Shown here in pieces: positions 40,687 to 48,922 of a stretch of DNA of 64,000 nt (position 1 is its first letter; every line of letters begins with the position of its first letter). The stretch is from Crossiella sp. S99.2. Its GTDB lineage: Bacteria > Actinomycetota > Actinomycetes > Mycobacteriales > Pseudonocardiaceae. The notes beneath the pieces are model-generated. The model ran no database searches and was not told where the DNA came from. It saw nothing but the letters and a program-made list of their open reading frames with translations. The stretch is taken from positions 757,541 through 821,540 of the forward strand of contig NZ_JALMDK010000002.1 of assembly GCF_023094165.1 (NCBI RefSeq), written 5' to 3'. A program made the position numbers and the translations under genes.

Positions 40687-42312
40687 ATGCCGCCCATGTC
40701 GAAGGTCGAGCTCTACGCCGCGATCCGCCGGGACGCCCGGGCGGGGATGTCGGGCCGCGCGATCGAGCGTAAGTACGGCGTGGGCTGGCGCACGGTCACC
40801 CAGGCGATGTCCTCGGCCTGGCCGCAGGAACGGAAGAAGTACCCGCCCCGGGCCTCCAAGCTCGACCCCTTCAAGCCGGTGATCGACGCGATCCTGCGGG
40901 CGGATCTGGACGCGCCCCGCAAGCAGCGGCACACCGTGACGCGGATCTTCGCCCGGCTGATCGACGAGCACGCGATGACCGAGGTGTCCTACCAAGTCGT
41001 GCGCGCCTATGTCGCGACGCGGAAACCGGAGATCAGGACCGAGACCGGTCGGGAGCCGGTGAACGTGTTCATCCCGCAGACCCACCTGCCCGGCGCGGAG
41101 GCCGAGGTCGACTTCGGTGAGGTCATGGTGCGGCTGCGCGGGGAACAGGTCAGCTGTTTCCTGTTCTGCCTGCGCCTGTCCTTCTCCGGCAGGGCGGTGC
41201 ACCGGATCTCCGCATCCGGTGGACAGGAGGCGTTCTTCGAGGGCCACGTCCACGCCTTCAGGGTGCTCGGCGGGGTGCCCACCGGCAAGCTCCGCTACGA
41301 CAACCTCAAGTCCGCGGTCGCCCAGGTGCTGGGGTTCTCCCGGCAACGGGTGGAAACCGAGCGGTGGACGGCGTTCCGGTCGCACCACGGCGTCGAGCCC
41401 TTCTACTGCCAACCCGGAATCGAAGGGGCACACGAGAAAGGCGGGGTGGAAGGGCAGATCGGCTGGTTCCGCCGCAACCACCTGGTCCCGGTCCCCGAGG
41501 TCGACTCGCTGGCCGAGCTGAACGCCATGATCGATGAGTGGGACACCGCCGACGAGGCCCGCCGGATCGGCCTGCGGGCCCGCACGATCGGCGAGATGTT
41601 CGCCGTCGAGAAGCCGTTGCTGCGGGCGTTGCCGGACGAGCCGTTCGAGACCGGGCGCTGGTTCACCCCGCAGGTCGACCGCTACAGCCAGATCAGCGTC
41701 CGCACCAACCATTACTCGGTGCCGGTGAGGTTGATCGGGCGGCGAGTGCGGGTCCTGCTGCACGCCTCCGAGCTGGTCGTCTACGACAGTCGCATCGAAG
41801 TCGCCCGGCACGAACGCCTGCTGGCCAAGGGCGGCACCCGCCTGGAGCTGGACCACTACCTGGAGGCGCTGGTGCGCAAGCCCGGCGCGCTGCCCGGGGC
41901 GACCGCACTGGAACAGGCCCGCTCGGCGGGCAAGTTCACCCCGGTGCACGACGCATGGTGGGCTGAGGCGAACAAGGTCCACGGCGAGACCGTCGGCACC
42001 CGCGCGCTGATCGAAGTCCTTCTGCTGCACCGGCACATGGCCCACGAGCACGTGGTCGCGGGACTTGCCACCGCGTTGCGCGTCGGGGCGCTGACCGCCG
42101 ACGCGGTCGCTCTGGAGGCACGCAAGGCCGCCGATGGCGAGGACACCGACGCGACGGCGTCAGTCGGTGAGTTCGCGACGCCGGGCAAGGTCACCTCGCT
42201 GACCCGTCGCCGCCTGACGCAGCTGCCCTCCGACACCCGGCCGCTGCCCTCGGTCGCCATCTATGACCAGCTGTTGCGCGGCCACACCTCAGGAGAAGGG
42301 ACGAGCCCGTGA
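40687..42312 (+). CDS. istA: IS21 transposase
   Basis: 541 aa. N-terminal HTH (GMSGRAIERKYGVGWRTVTQ) binds the ends. The DDE/RNase H core shows AEVDFGEVMV (first Asp, about residue 140), LRYDNLKSAV (second Asp, about 201) and EKGGVEGQIGWFR (Glu, about 255), all present. A basic beta-barrel region and C-terminal helices follow. It catalyses transposition with IstB, whose GTG overlaps the istA stop. ATG 40687 is followed by a second Met at 40696. Intact, so the element may still be mobile. Confidence 0.92.
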   Translation: MPPMSKVELYAAIRRDARAGMSGRAIERKYGVGWRTVTQAMSSAWPQERKKYPPRASKLDPFKPVIDAILRADLDAPRKQRHTVTRIFARLIDEHAMTEVSYQVVRAYVATRKPEIRTETGREPVNVFIPQTHLPGAEAEVDFGEVMVRLRGEQVSCFLFCLRLSFSGRAVHRISASGGQEAFFEGHVHAFRVLGGVPTGKLRYDNLKSAVAQVLGFSRQRVETERWTAFRSHHGVEPFYCQPGIEGAHEKGGVEGQIGWFRRNHLVPVPEVDSLAELNAMIDEWDTADEARRIGLRARTIGEMFAVEKPLLRALPDEPFETGRWFTPQVDRYSQISVRTNHYSVPVRLIGRRVRVLLHASELVVYDSRIEVARHERLLAKGGTRLELDHYLEALVRKPGALPGATALEQARSAGKFTPVHDAWWAEANKVHGETVGTRALIEVLLLHRHMAHEHVVAGLATALRVGALTADAVALEARKAADGEDTDATASVGEFATPGKVTSLTRRRLTQLPSDTRPLPSVAIYDQLLRGHTSGEGTSP

Positions 42313-43100
42313 GCGCTCCACGTCACCGGGGACTCACCGAGCAGGCCGCCGACGCCGCAGTCGACCAGGCATGCCGGATGCTGCGATTACCGACGATCCG
42401 CGCCCAGTTCAGCGAGATGGCCGAAACCGCGGCCCGCGAACAGATGTCCTACCGCGGATTCCTGGCAGAGCTGCTGATGGCCGAATGCGACGACCGAGCT
42501 CGCCGCCGCTCGGAACGGCGGATCAAAGCAGCGGCGTTCCCCCGTGAGAAGTCGTTGCGCGCCTTCGACTTCGACGCCAACCCCAACGTCGACCCAGCGG
42601 TCATCCACACCCTCGCCACCAGCGAGTGGGTCAAGAAAGGGCTGCCGCTCTGCCTGATCGGCGACTCCGGCACCGGCAAATCCCACCTGCTCATCGCACT
42701 CGGCACCGAGGCCGCCATGGCCGGGTTCCGGGTCCGCTACACCCTGGCTACGAAGCTGGTCAACGAACTGGTCGAAGCCGCCGACGACAAGATCCTGACC
42801 AAGACCATCGCCCGCTACGGCCGCGTCGATCTTCTCTGCATCGACGAACTGGGCTACATGGAACTCGACCGGCGCGGCGCCGAACTGCTGTTCCAGGTGC
42901 TCACCGAGCGCGAGGAGAAGAACTCCGTCGCGATCGCCTCCAACGAGTCCTTCGGCGGCTGGACCAAGACCTTCACCGACCCCCGGCTCTGCGCCGCCAT
43001 CGTCGACCGCCTGACCTTCGGCGGCGCCATCATCGAGACCGGGACCGACTCCTACCGGCTCGCCCAAACCCGCGCACGCGCCGAACGCGCCAGCACCTGA
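42309..43100 (+). CDS. istB: IS21 helper ATPase
   Basis: 263 aa, DnaA/DnaC-like AAA+ ATPase. Walker A is LCLIGDSGTGKSHLLIALG, Walker B LLCIDELGYMEL, with the sensor segment SVAIASNESFGGW. It helps IstA select target DNA. GTG 42309 overlaps the istA stop as GTGA, the normal IS21 arrangement. Full length. Confidence 0.92.
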   Translation: MSAPRHRGLTEQAADAAVDQACRMLRLPTIRAQFSEMAETAAREQMSYRGFLAELLMAECDDRARRRSERRIKAAAFPREKSLRAFDFDANPNVDPAVIHTLATSEWVKKGLPLCLIGDSGTGKSHLLIALGTEAAMAGFRVRYTLATKLVNELVEAADDKILTKTIARYGRVDLLCIDELGYMELDRRGAELLFQVLTEREEKNSVAIASNESFGGWTKTFTDPRLCAAIVDRLTFGGAIIETGTDSYRLAQTRARAERAST

Positions 43101-43171
43101 CCGTTTCCCCACCAACCACGACACCCCAGCACTGACCCCGATGAGAAGCCCACCAGAGCAGAGGACGACCG

Positions 43172-43432
43172 ATGCTCACACCCGACCCCGACGAGCTCCC
43201 ACTGGATGGGGCAACCTGGGACACCGACGACGAGCAGGACCACCTGCCCGGGCTGCTTGAACTCACCGCGGGCTTCTTCCGGCAAGCAAGCCCCCAGGTT
43301 CGCGCCGAACTCGCACTCTTCCTCACCACCCGGCACGGATGGCATGCCAAGACCGGATTAGACGCCTACCTCGACATCCTGGAGTTCACCGCACACGGCC
43401 TCCGGACCACGCCACCGAGTCGGCGCGAGTGA
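43172..43432 (+). CDS. Small accessory ORF inside the IS21 element
   Basis: 86 aa, acidic N-terminus (TPDPDELPLDGATWDTDDEQ) and helical middle (LLELTAGFFRQASPQVRAEL). It lies between istB and the right terminal repeats, inside the target duplications, so it moves with the element. Function unknown. Confidence 0.55.
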   Translation: MLTPDPDELPLDGATWDTDDEQDHLPGLLELTAGFFRQASPQVRAELALFLTTRHGWHAKTGLDAYLDILEFTAHGLRTTPPSRRE

Positions 43433-43504
43433 CGTCATCTTTCACCGACATCGATCATGGCTTGGGAGAGGAAGTGACGTCCGAATCGACGAATAAGTGA
43501 CGTC
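43429..43504 (+). repeat. Right terminal GTGACGTC repeats of the IS21 element
   Basis: GTGACGTC occurs at 43429-43436, 43474-43481 and 43497-43504, spaced 45 and 23 bp. These match the left-end sites and are probable IstA binding sites. Confidence 0.6.
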
Positions 43505-43524
43505 GCTTCACACCGTCAAAATCA

Positions 43525-43530
43525 CACGCC
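43525..43530. repeat. Target-site duplication, right copy
   Basis: CACGCC directly after the right IS21 end; identical to 40539-40544. Confidence 0.8.
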
Positions 43531-43784
43531 GTTCCGGTGGAGGATGTTGCTGACCGTTCGTCGGTCGATGCCGAACCGGGCACCCAGCTCGTAGGTTGTG
43601 GCGCCCGCCAGGTAGCCCTCGATCAGCGCTTGGATCTGGTCGGTGTCAAGCTGCCGTGCCCGGCCTGGTTTCAGCCGGTCGACGGCCGGCGGAGGGGGTG
43701 TGGTGGGGTCGGGTAGCTTCCGGAGGAGCCCCTCCAGGGCTTCTACCTGGGGTTTTGTGTTGTAGTAAGCTCCCCCAAGGTCCA

Positions 43785-43837
43785 CCCAACAACGGGAGCG
43801 CCCTGCTTAGCGCGGGGCGCTTTCGCTGTTTGTTGGG
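43785..43837. repeat. Nested inverted repeat at the start of the interrupted HTH gene
   Basis: Outer arms CCCAACAA (43785-43792) and TTGTTGGG (43830-43837) enclose inner arms AGCGCCC (43797-43803) and GGGCGCT (43815-43821). It covers the 5' leader of the leftward HTH gene and touches its GTG. It could act as an attenuator, a recombination site or a terminator for rightward transcripts. Confidence 0.5.
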
Positions 43838-44472
43838 TTCTTTGACCTGGGGGCCCGAGCCCCCGGACCCCCACGGTGCGAGCGGCTCTGAACCAGCGGG
43901 GTTGGGTTTGCTGGAAGTTGCCACCTGGGTTGGTTAATTGGTTCTGTCTTATTTTCCTGGGTCCTTCTTTGTTGTGCCTTGCCTGGTATGGGTGATTGGG
44001 TTGAATTGTTATTGTCGGTTGGTGGCAAAATTCGGTTGGTGGGGCCTGGTGTCGATACCGTTTCGACGGGTTTGGTTTGGCCTCGGGATGTTGTTTATCG
44101 GGTTCGGGTCGGTGGGGCTCCTCGGCGGGTGACGTGGGTTGATCGACGGGAGGGATCGCCTGCGGTGCATTGCGGCGTGATCTTTGGCGGTTGGAGAAGC
44201 GTTATGGGACTCGGGCATTTGCCGAGGGTGTTGAGGATTATCGGGGGCGGGGTGGGTATTGGGCTCGGTGGGATTTGGCTCGGCTGGGTGGAGGTGAGGT
44301 AGGTGGCGCGGGACGGAGGGAGCGGTCTGGGCTCAGGGTGGTGAAGTAGGGGCTTGGGCTGAGCGGCGCGACTGATCTATTAGGTGGACTGCGCCGGGTG
44401 GGTGCTTTTTGCCAGGTTTGCTGGCTACTTCCGCCACAATGCTTGTTACAGGCATGGCGGGTGGGGGTGGTC
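43838..44472 (+). other. Intergenic tract of lower G+C, rich in T and G on the + strand
   Basis: About 630 bp without a convincing gene. It begins with a GGGGGC-CCGA-GCCCCC hairpin (43849-43864), then becomes unusually T/G-rich on the + strand to about 44340, unlike all neighbouring DNA. A 107-aa frame at 43979-44302 is open but low-complexity and lacks a ribosome site. It looks like foreign or decayed DNA next to the disrupted recombinase-like gene. Confidence 0.5.
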
Positions 44473-45333
44473 ATGTTTCAGAAGTTCGTGGACTGGCTTG
44501 ACGGCTTCCTGCTTGAGGAGGGGGCTCGGGGCATCGTTCGGGCAGCCTTGGGGCTGATGTCCTTCGGAGCGGTGCTCGGGGTGTTGTTCGGCAACACGGC
44601 GGTGCGGGCCGGGGTCATGATCGCGACGATTCTGATTGTGCTGTCGCTTCTGATCGCATTGGTCAGTGATAGGCGCAGGCTGCTCGTCGAACTTGAGGGG
44701 CAGAAGCAGTTGGTACACGCCTATGGTGATGCGGCGTGGGAGCGCAACTTTCGCGTGGTGAGTTGGGAACAGACAGCGATCATCGAGTCGAATGGGGACA
44801 CTCGGGAGTACATTCTGATCCACGCGGTGATCGAGGGTGGCGATGCCCGATTCATCCGGCTGTTCTTCGGCGCGGGCTGGCCGCAGCCCCTTCGCTACAA
44901 AAAGAGGATGTCGGTCGTGGTGCGCAGGGTGGATGCGGACGGTCGGATCGGGACCCAGTTCCGTGTGACGAAGGACTGGCGTTCGGATGGGCGGATCAGC
45001 GTAATGTCGCACTTTGACACCACGGTTGGAGCGGGTGCCGACGTTCGATTCCGAGTCGAGTGGTTCTGGCCAGGGAAGTGCGTTCCACTGATGGTGTCGA
45101 AGCAGACCGACAGCTTCACCTTCAAATTCGGTAGACCAGTGGAGCACGCCGTGTACCGGATCCTGCTGCCGCCCGGGGTCAAGGCGTACTGGGATCCGAT
45201 CGGCTTCACCAGGGGTGGTGACGTGGCCTCGCTCCAGGTCGACGAGGCGACCGATCGGATGCAGTTCACCGTTGACGTTCGCCGGATGCCGGTGAGCAAG
45301 CCGGTCGGTGTGCAGCTCGAGCTGAAGTCGTAG
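44473..45333 (+). CDS. Membrane protein of unknown function
   Basis: 286 aa from ATG 44473; the longer upstream frame is Cys/Trp-rich and unlikely. Two membrane helices lie at about residues 22-40 (ALGLMSFGAVLGVLFG) and 44-65 (AGVMIATILIVLSLLIALV), followed by a cytoplasmic or external beta-rich domain of about 220 residues (RFIRLFFGAGWPQPLRYKKR, later SVVVRRVDADGR). Trp-rich strands recall immunity or surface-binding domains, but no family was recognised. Converges with the LRR gene 14 bp away. Confidence 0.65.
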   Translation: MFQKFVDWLDGFLLEEGARGIVRAALGLMSFGAVLGVLFGNTAVRAGVMIATILIVLSLLIALVSDRRRLLVELEGQKQLVHAYGDAAWERNFRVVSWEQTAIIESNGDTREYILIHAVIEGGDARFIRLFFGAGWPQPLRYKKRMSVVVRRVDADGRIGTQFRVTKDWRSDGRISVMSHFDTTVGAGADVRFRVEWFWPGKCVPLMVSKQTDSFTFKFGRPVEHAVYRILLPPGVKAYWDPIGFTRGGDVASLQVDEATDRMQFTVDVRRMPVSKPVGVQLELKS

Positions 45334-45347
45334 TCCGATCGTGTGGG

Positions 45348-46061
45348 TCAGTCGGCGGCGCCGGAGCGGTAGACCAGGCAGCCGCCGGACTCCAGGGCGG
45401 CGATCCAGGGTGGTTCGGCTTGCAGGGGGTTCCAGCGGAGGTCGAGTTTTTCCAGGGCTGGGGGTGTGGGGAGGCCGTGCGGGAGGGACTTGATGCCGTT
45501 GGCGCGCAGGTCCAGGTGGCGGAGGCGGGGGAGGGTCAGCAGGGCGGCGGGGAAGGTGGTCAGGGCGTTGTTGCGCAGGGACAGGGTGTGCAGGGCGGTC
45601 AGGCCGGGCAGGGGTGGGAGTTCGGTGAGGGTGTTGTCGTCCAGGTGGAGTTCGCGGAGGGCGTGCAGGTTGGTGAAGGTGGCGGGGATGGTGCGCGCCT
45701 TGTTGTTGTAGAGGCGGAGTTCGACCAGGTTTCGCAGGTTGCCGAGGGCGGAGGGGAACTCGGTGAGCTGCTGGTGCGTCAGGTTCAGGTAGCGGAGGTT
45801 GGTGAGGTTGCCCAGGGTGTCGGGGGCCTCGGTCAGGTGGCCGTCGCTGGCGTAGAGGAACTCCAGGTTTGTCAGGTTGCCCAGGGAGGTGGGCAGGCTG
45901 CGGAGTTGGTTGTGGCCCAGGTCGAGGATGCGCAGGGCGGACTGGTCGCCGAGGGTGTCGGGGATCGTTTCCAGGGCGTTGTTGTGCAGGTACAGCTCGG
46001 TGAGGGCAGGGGGGAGCTGGGGGACCGCGGTGAGGTTGCGGTGGCCCAGGTTGAGGATCAT
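45348..46061 (-). CDS. Leucine-rich-repeat protein
   Basis: 237 aa built almost entirely of 22-23-residue LRRs, about nine of them, of the bacterial LxxLPxxLGNLxxLxxLxLxxN type (for example LRILDLGHNQLRSLPTSLGN and LRELHLDDNTLTELPP). ATG 46061 starts directly at MILNLGHRNLTAVPQL; an upstream open frame has no coding look. No signal peptide, so probably a cytoplasmic protein-binding scaffold. No enzymatic domain. Confidence 0.8.
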   Translation of the reverse strand: MILNLGHRNLTAVPQLPPALTELYLHNNALETIPDTLGDQSALRILDLGHNQLRSLPTSLGNLTNLEFLYASDGHLTEAPDTLGNLTNLRYLNLTHQQLTEFPSALGNLRNLVELRLYNNKARTIPATFTNLHALRELHLDDNTLTELPPLPGLTALHTLSLRNNALTTFPAALLTLPRLRHLDLRANGIKSLPHGLPTPPALEKLDLRWNPLQAEPPWIAALESGGCLVYRSGAAD

Positions 46062-46229
46062 GTGCGGGGGTCCGATCGAAAAGTTCGACCCGGTGTCGGA
46101 GTGGGTCGTACTGGTTGGTAGGCTTCTTCGCGCGAAGTGGCTGAGGTCACCGGGGAAAACCGCGTAAGCGATGAATACCTGGGGCGTCTCCACCGTTGTA
46201 CAAGGCAGAACAGCAGGACAACACAGCAA

Positions 46230-46316
46230 GGCAACCGTCGCCCACCGAAGGGTCTGGGCCGGTTATGGGTGCCGCCTTCATAAGCCGCACAGGGTTCGAC
46301 TCCCTCGGTTGCCACC
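46230..46316 (+). other. tRNA-like remnant, possible attachment site
   Basis: A T-arm (AGGG-TTCGACT-CCCT at 46291-46305) is followed by GGTTGCC-A-CC, the right distance for a tRNA 3' end. GGCAACC at 46230-46236 is the exact complement of the acceptor 3' strand. TTCATAA at 46277-46283 resembles a CAT anticodon loop, but its flanks do not pair and the D-arm is not canonical, so this is not a functional tRNA. It sits where lower-GC accessory DNA meets higher-GC DNA, as expected of a tRNA 3' copy left at an integrated element's edge. Confidence 0.3.
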
Positions 46317-46352
46317 GCAGCGCCCCTTGGCCTCCCGCCAGGGGGCGCTTCG

Positions 46353-47834
46353 TCATGTCGGGGTGTCGGCGCTGAGCAGGGCGTAGCAGGCCAGGTGCAG
46401 GGCCAGGCGCTGGTCTGGGGAGTCCAGGTCGATGCCGCGGGCGCGGATGCGTTCCAGGCGGCCCAGCACTGTGTTGCGGTGCACGCCCAGGCGGGTGGCG
46501 GCCTGGCCGGTGGAGCCGGCGCAGTCCAGCAGGGCGGTGAGGGCGGTCAGCAGGACTTCGGCGTCGGGGGCGTTGATCAGGTCGGCCAGGGCGACCCTGG
46601 CGGCGGCGGCGATGTCGTCCACCGGGAGACAGGCCAGCACTGCCCGGGGGCCGAGGTCGCCGAACTGTTCGACCGGGTTGCCGCCGGGGCGGCTGGCCAC
46701 GGCGGCGGCCAGGATGGCCTCGCTGATCGAGCGGGTCAGGCCGGGCAGGTCCTTGCCGGGCACGCCGATGCCCGCGACCAGGGGGATGGGCAGGGCGGCG
46801 GCGGCCAGGTGGTCGTGCACCCGGGTGGCGATCTCGGCCGGGCCGCCGGGGACCGCGGTCCACCAGCTCAGCCAGCCGTCCTCGCGGGGGATCAGCGGCA
46901 GGTCGCCGAAGGATTCGCGCCAGGCGACCACGACACCGGGGGTGGCGACCTCGGCGGGGCCGGGGACGCGTTCGGAGGGCTTGAGGAAGACCGCGATGTG
47001 GTCGCCGTCCAGGCGCCAGCCGATGTCGCGGGCCTGGCGTTCGGTGCTGGTGTCGGGGGCGGTGAGCAGGGCGTGCAGCAGGAGTTTTTCTTTGGCTGCT
47101 TGGAAAACGGGGGTGAGCCAGGCCCGGCCGACGGTGGCGGCGAGGGGGGCTCTGGCGAGGCGGAGGATGGTGCGGACCGTTTCGACCCAGGAGGGGGACC
47201 AGGCGGCGAGCTGGGCGACCAGGGTGGCCCAGGGCCTGCCGTCGGGGCCGGGGACGGCGACCTCGACGCGGTGGCTGCCCTGGGAGCGGTCGGCGGCGGA
47301 GCGGCCTGCCAGCACGTGGCCGTCCTCGGTGACCAGGGCGGTGATCACGCCGGGAACCTCGGTGTTGATCACACCGACGATGTCGCGGGCGGTGGCGCGT
47401 TCGCCGAAGAGGACCGCGCAGCGGGCGGTCAGCCGGGCGCGGGCGGCCTCGGTGTCGGAGATCGCGGCGGCCAGTTCCAGTGCGCTCCTGGCCGGGTCGG
47501 CGACCACGAACAGCGGCACCCGCAGGCGTTCGGCGAGCTGGGCGGTCGGGGTGGTCACGGTGATCTCGGCGGGGGCGAGCAGACAGGCCGCGTTGCGTTC
47601 CCAGGCCAGCCGCAGCGCGGATTCCAGCGCCCACGCGCCCAGTGCCGCGGCGCCGTGCAGGACCACCGCGGAATGCGGTTCGCACTGGTGGATCTGGTCC
47701 AGTTCGGCGACCAGCGCGACCGCGGCGACCTGGCGGTCCAGATCGTCCGCGGCGAAGACCTGGGCCTTGGCCAGCGGGCCGAAATGCACCAGTTCGGCCA
47801 CGCTCAACGGCTCGGGCAGGCGGCTGCGGCTCAT
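46353..47834 (-). CDS. PucR-family transcriptional regulator
   Basis: 493 aa. The C-terminal HTH_30 region (TALLDCAGSTGQAATRLGVH, then RNTVLGRLERI and LHLACYALL) is the PucR signature; the middle holds a GGDEF-like CdaR regulatory fold without catalytic motifs. The N-terminal 150 residues form a PucR/PurR-type sensory domain. Such proteins activate purine, hydantoin or amino-acid catabolic genes on binding an intermediate. It is the last gene of the minus-strand hydantoinase operon, its ATG overlapping the DUF917 stop, so it probably regulates its own operon. Confidence 0.85.
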   Translation of the reverse strand: MSRSRLPEPLSVAELVHFGPLAKAQVFAADDLDRQVAAVALVAELDQIHQCEPHSAVVLHGAAALGAWALESALRLAWERNAACLLAPAEITVTTPTAQLAERLRVPLFVVADPARSALELAAAISDTEAARARLTARCAVLFGERATARDIVGVINTEVPGVITALVTEDGHVLAGRSAADRSQGSHRVEVAVPGPDGRPWATLVAQLAAWSPSWVETVRTILRLARAPLAATVGRAWLTPVFQAAKEKLLLHALLTAPDTSTERQARDIGWRLDGDHIAVFLKPSERVPGPAEVATPGVVVAWRESFGDLPLIPREDGWLSWWTAVPGGPAEIATRVHDHLAAAALPIPLVAGIGVPGKDLPGLTRSISEAILAAAVASRPGGNPVEQFGDLGPRAVLACLPVDDIAAAARVALADLINAPDAEVLLTALTALLDCAGSTGQAATRLGVHRNTVLGRLERIRARGIDLDSPDQRLALHLACYALLSADTPT

Positions 47835-48922
47835 GCGTCCTCCTCACGCGGGTGCCGGACCGGGAAACCGAAGGCGCGCGGACCGGCCATGGCCAGCCCG
47901 GCCGGGGTGTGCCACATCGGGGACACCGGCAGCACCAGCACATCCACGTGGTGGCCAAGGCCGACCGTCTCCATGCCGACCACCTTCAGCTCGTGCCGGT
48001 CCAGCAGGCACAGCACATCGGGCACGGCCGCGGCGACCGCGCCGTCGATCACCGCCAGCAGCAGTTCGCTGTGGCCTTCCAGCCGGATCAGCCTGCCCGC
48101 GCTGCCGTACTCGCCGACCACGATGCTGGTCGGCACGGACGGGTAGATCCGCGGGCCGACGGTGCGGGTGGCGTGGCCCAGTTCGATCACCCGGCCGCTG
48201 CCCAGCACTCGCGAGCCCATGATCCGGGTCAGCCCGGCCAGCAGCGCCTCGCGGTCATCGGCGGTGGTGAGCATCCGGCCCACGGTCAGCGCGCGGCTGG
48301 TCGCCCCGCGCAGTGCGGCCGGGCGCAGCGCGGCGACCGTGGCCGGGTAGCTGGCGCACAGCAGCCAGCCGCCCGCGGCCTTCATCGCCGCGCGCAGCAA
48401 CAACTCCGAGCGGTGCTCACTGCTGTCCAGCACCAGCACGTCCCCGGCCAGCCCGACCCCGGCCAGCGGGCCGATCGGCAGGCCGGCCAGCGCGTAGGTG
48501 GTCTGGATCATCAGTGGCAGCACCCGGCCCATGCCGTCGCAGTCGACCAGCGGCAGGCCGAGCGCGGCGGCCGAGGCGACCGGGAAGATCGCGTTGGGAC
48601 CGGCGGAGTTGAGCGAGACGATCGCGTCCACCTTGCGGCCCAGGCGTTCCTCCAGCGCGCGGACCGCGAGCACGCCTTCGTCGCCGTTGGGCGGCAGTTC
48701 GATCATCGGGGCGAAGCCGCCGAGTGCGCCGATGGACACGCACAGCGCGTCCGGCGGCAGGTCGTCCAGCGCCACCAGCGGCACCGGACCGTTGCGGCGC
48801 AACACTTCCTCGATCGCGGTGCGGTAGCCGTCCAGTGCGATCGAGCCTGCCGAGGAGCACAGCAACTGGGCCCCGGCCAGCAGCACCGGGATGTCCTCGG
48901 CGGTGATCTGGGTGATCGTCAT
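47831..48922 (-). CDS. DUF917-family protein (S-methyl-thiohydantoin desulfurase-like)
   Basis: 363 aa. The GALGGFAPMIELPPNGDEGV stretch and DAIVSLNSAGPNAIFPVASA with LPLVDCDGMGRVLP identify DUF917, a family usually next to hydantoinase/oxoprolinase genes. One member is reported as an S-methyl thiohydantoin desulfurase; activity here is inference. It overlaps its neighbours by ATGA on both sides, so it is stoichiometrically tied to the operon. No signal peptide. Confidence 0.82.
   Translation of the reverse strand: MTITQITAEDIPVLLAGAQLLCSSAGSIALDGYRTAIEEVLRRNGPVPLVALDDLPPDALCVSIGALGGFAPMIELPPNGDEGVLAVRALEERLGRKVDAIVSLNSAGPNAIFPVASAAALGLPLVDCDGMGRVLPLMIQTTYALAGLPIGPLAGVGLAGDVLVLDSSEHRSELLLRAAMKAAGGWLLCASYPATVAALRPAALRGATSRALTVGRMLTTADDREALLAGLTRIMGSRVLGSGRVIELGHATRTVGPRIYPSVPTSIVVGEYGSAGRLIRLEGHSELLLAVIDGAVAAAVPDVLCLLDRHELKVVGMETVGLGHHVDVLVLPVSPMWHTPAGLAMAGPRAFGFPVRHPREEDA

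Larger units (their letters stand above)
40545..43524 (+). mobile_element. IS21-family insertion sequence, 2,980 bp
   Basis: Encodes IstA and IstB in overlapping frames plus a small accessory ORF. Flanked by the 6-bp direct repeat CACGCC (40539-40544 and 43525-43530), within the 4-8 bp range of IS21. Inner ends are imperfect inverted repeats: left TGGCTTTGTACGTGAACTTC, right (inverted) TGATTTTGACGGTGTGAAGC, both reaching a GACGTC. The target gene is restored when the element is removed in silico, which fixes the boundaries. Apparently complete. Confidence 0.88.
40359..43785 (-). pseudogene. Small HTH protein (recombinase-C-terminus-like) interrupted by the IS21 element
   Basis: The N-terminal part runs from GTG 43785 leftward to about 43525 ([20 protein letters not shown], then [17 protein letters not shown]); the C-terminal part resumes at about 40544 and ends at 40359 (QMRRRGLSSDEVDDAI, then WSLARVGEHLNVDHTTVL). 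Removing the element plus one copy of the 6-bp duplication restores an unbroken frame of about 146 codons reading HRNGVQMRRRGLS across the join. It carries two HTH units like the C-terminus of serine recombinases, but no catalytic domain. Disrupted in this strain. Confidence 0.8.

Noticed and set aside
43979..44302. 107-aa frame in the T/G-rich tract
   Set aside because: Low-complexity, no ribosome site, no motif; coding not supported.
46230..46316. Functional tRNA-Met gene
   Set aside because: The anticodon stem does not pair and the D-arm is not canonical, although the T-arm and acceptor are convincing.
46147..48146. Long open frames overlapping pucR (about 600 aa on each strand)
   Set aside because: Arg/Pro/Gly-rich or Gly-rich shadow translations typical of very high-GC DNA; the pucR frame has recognisable domains.
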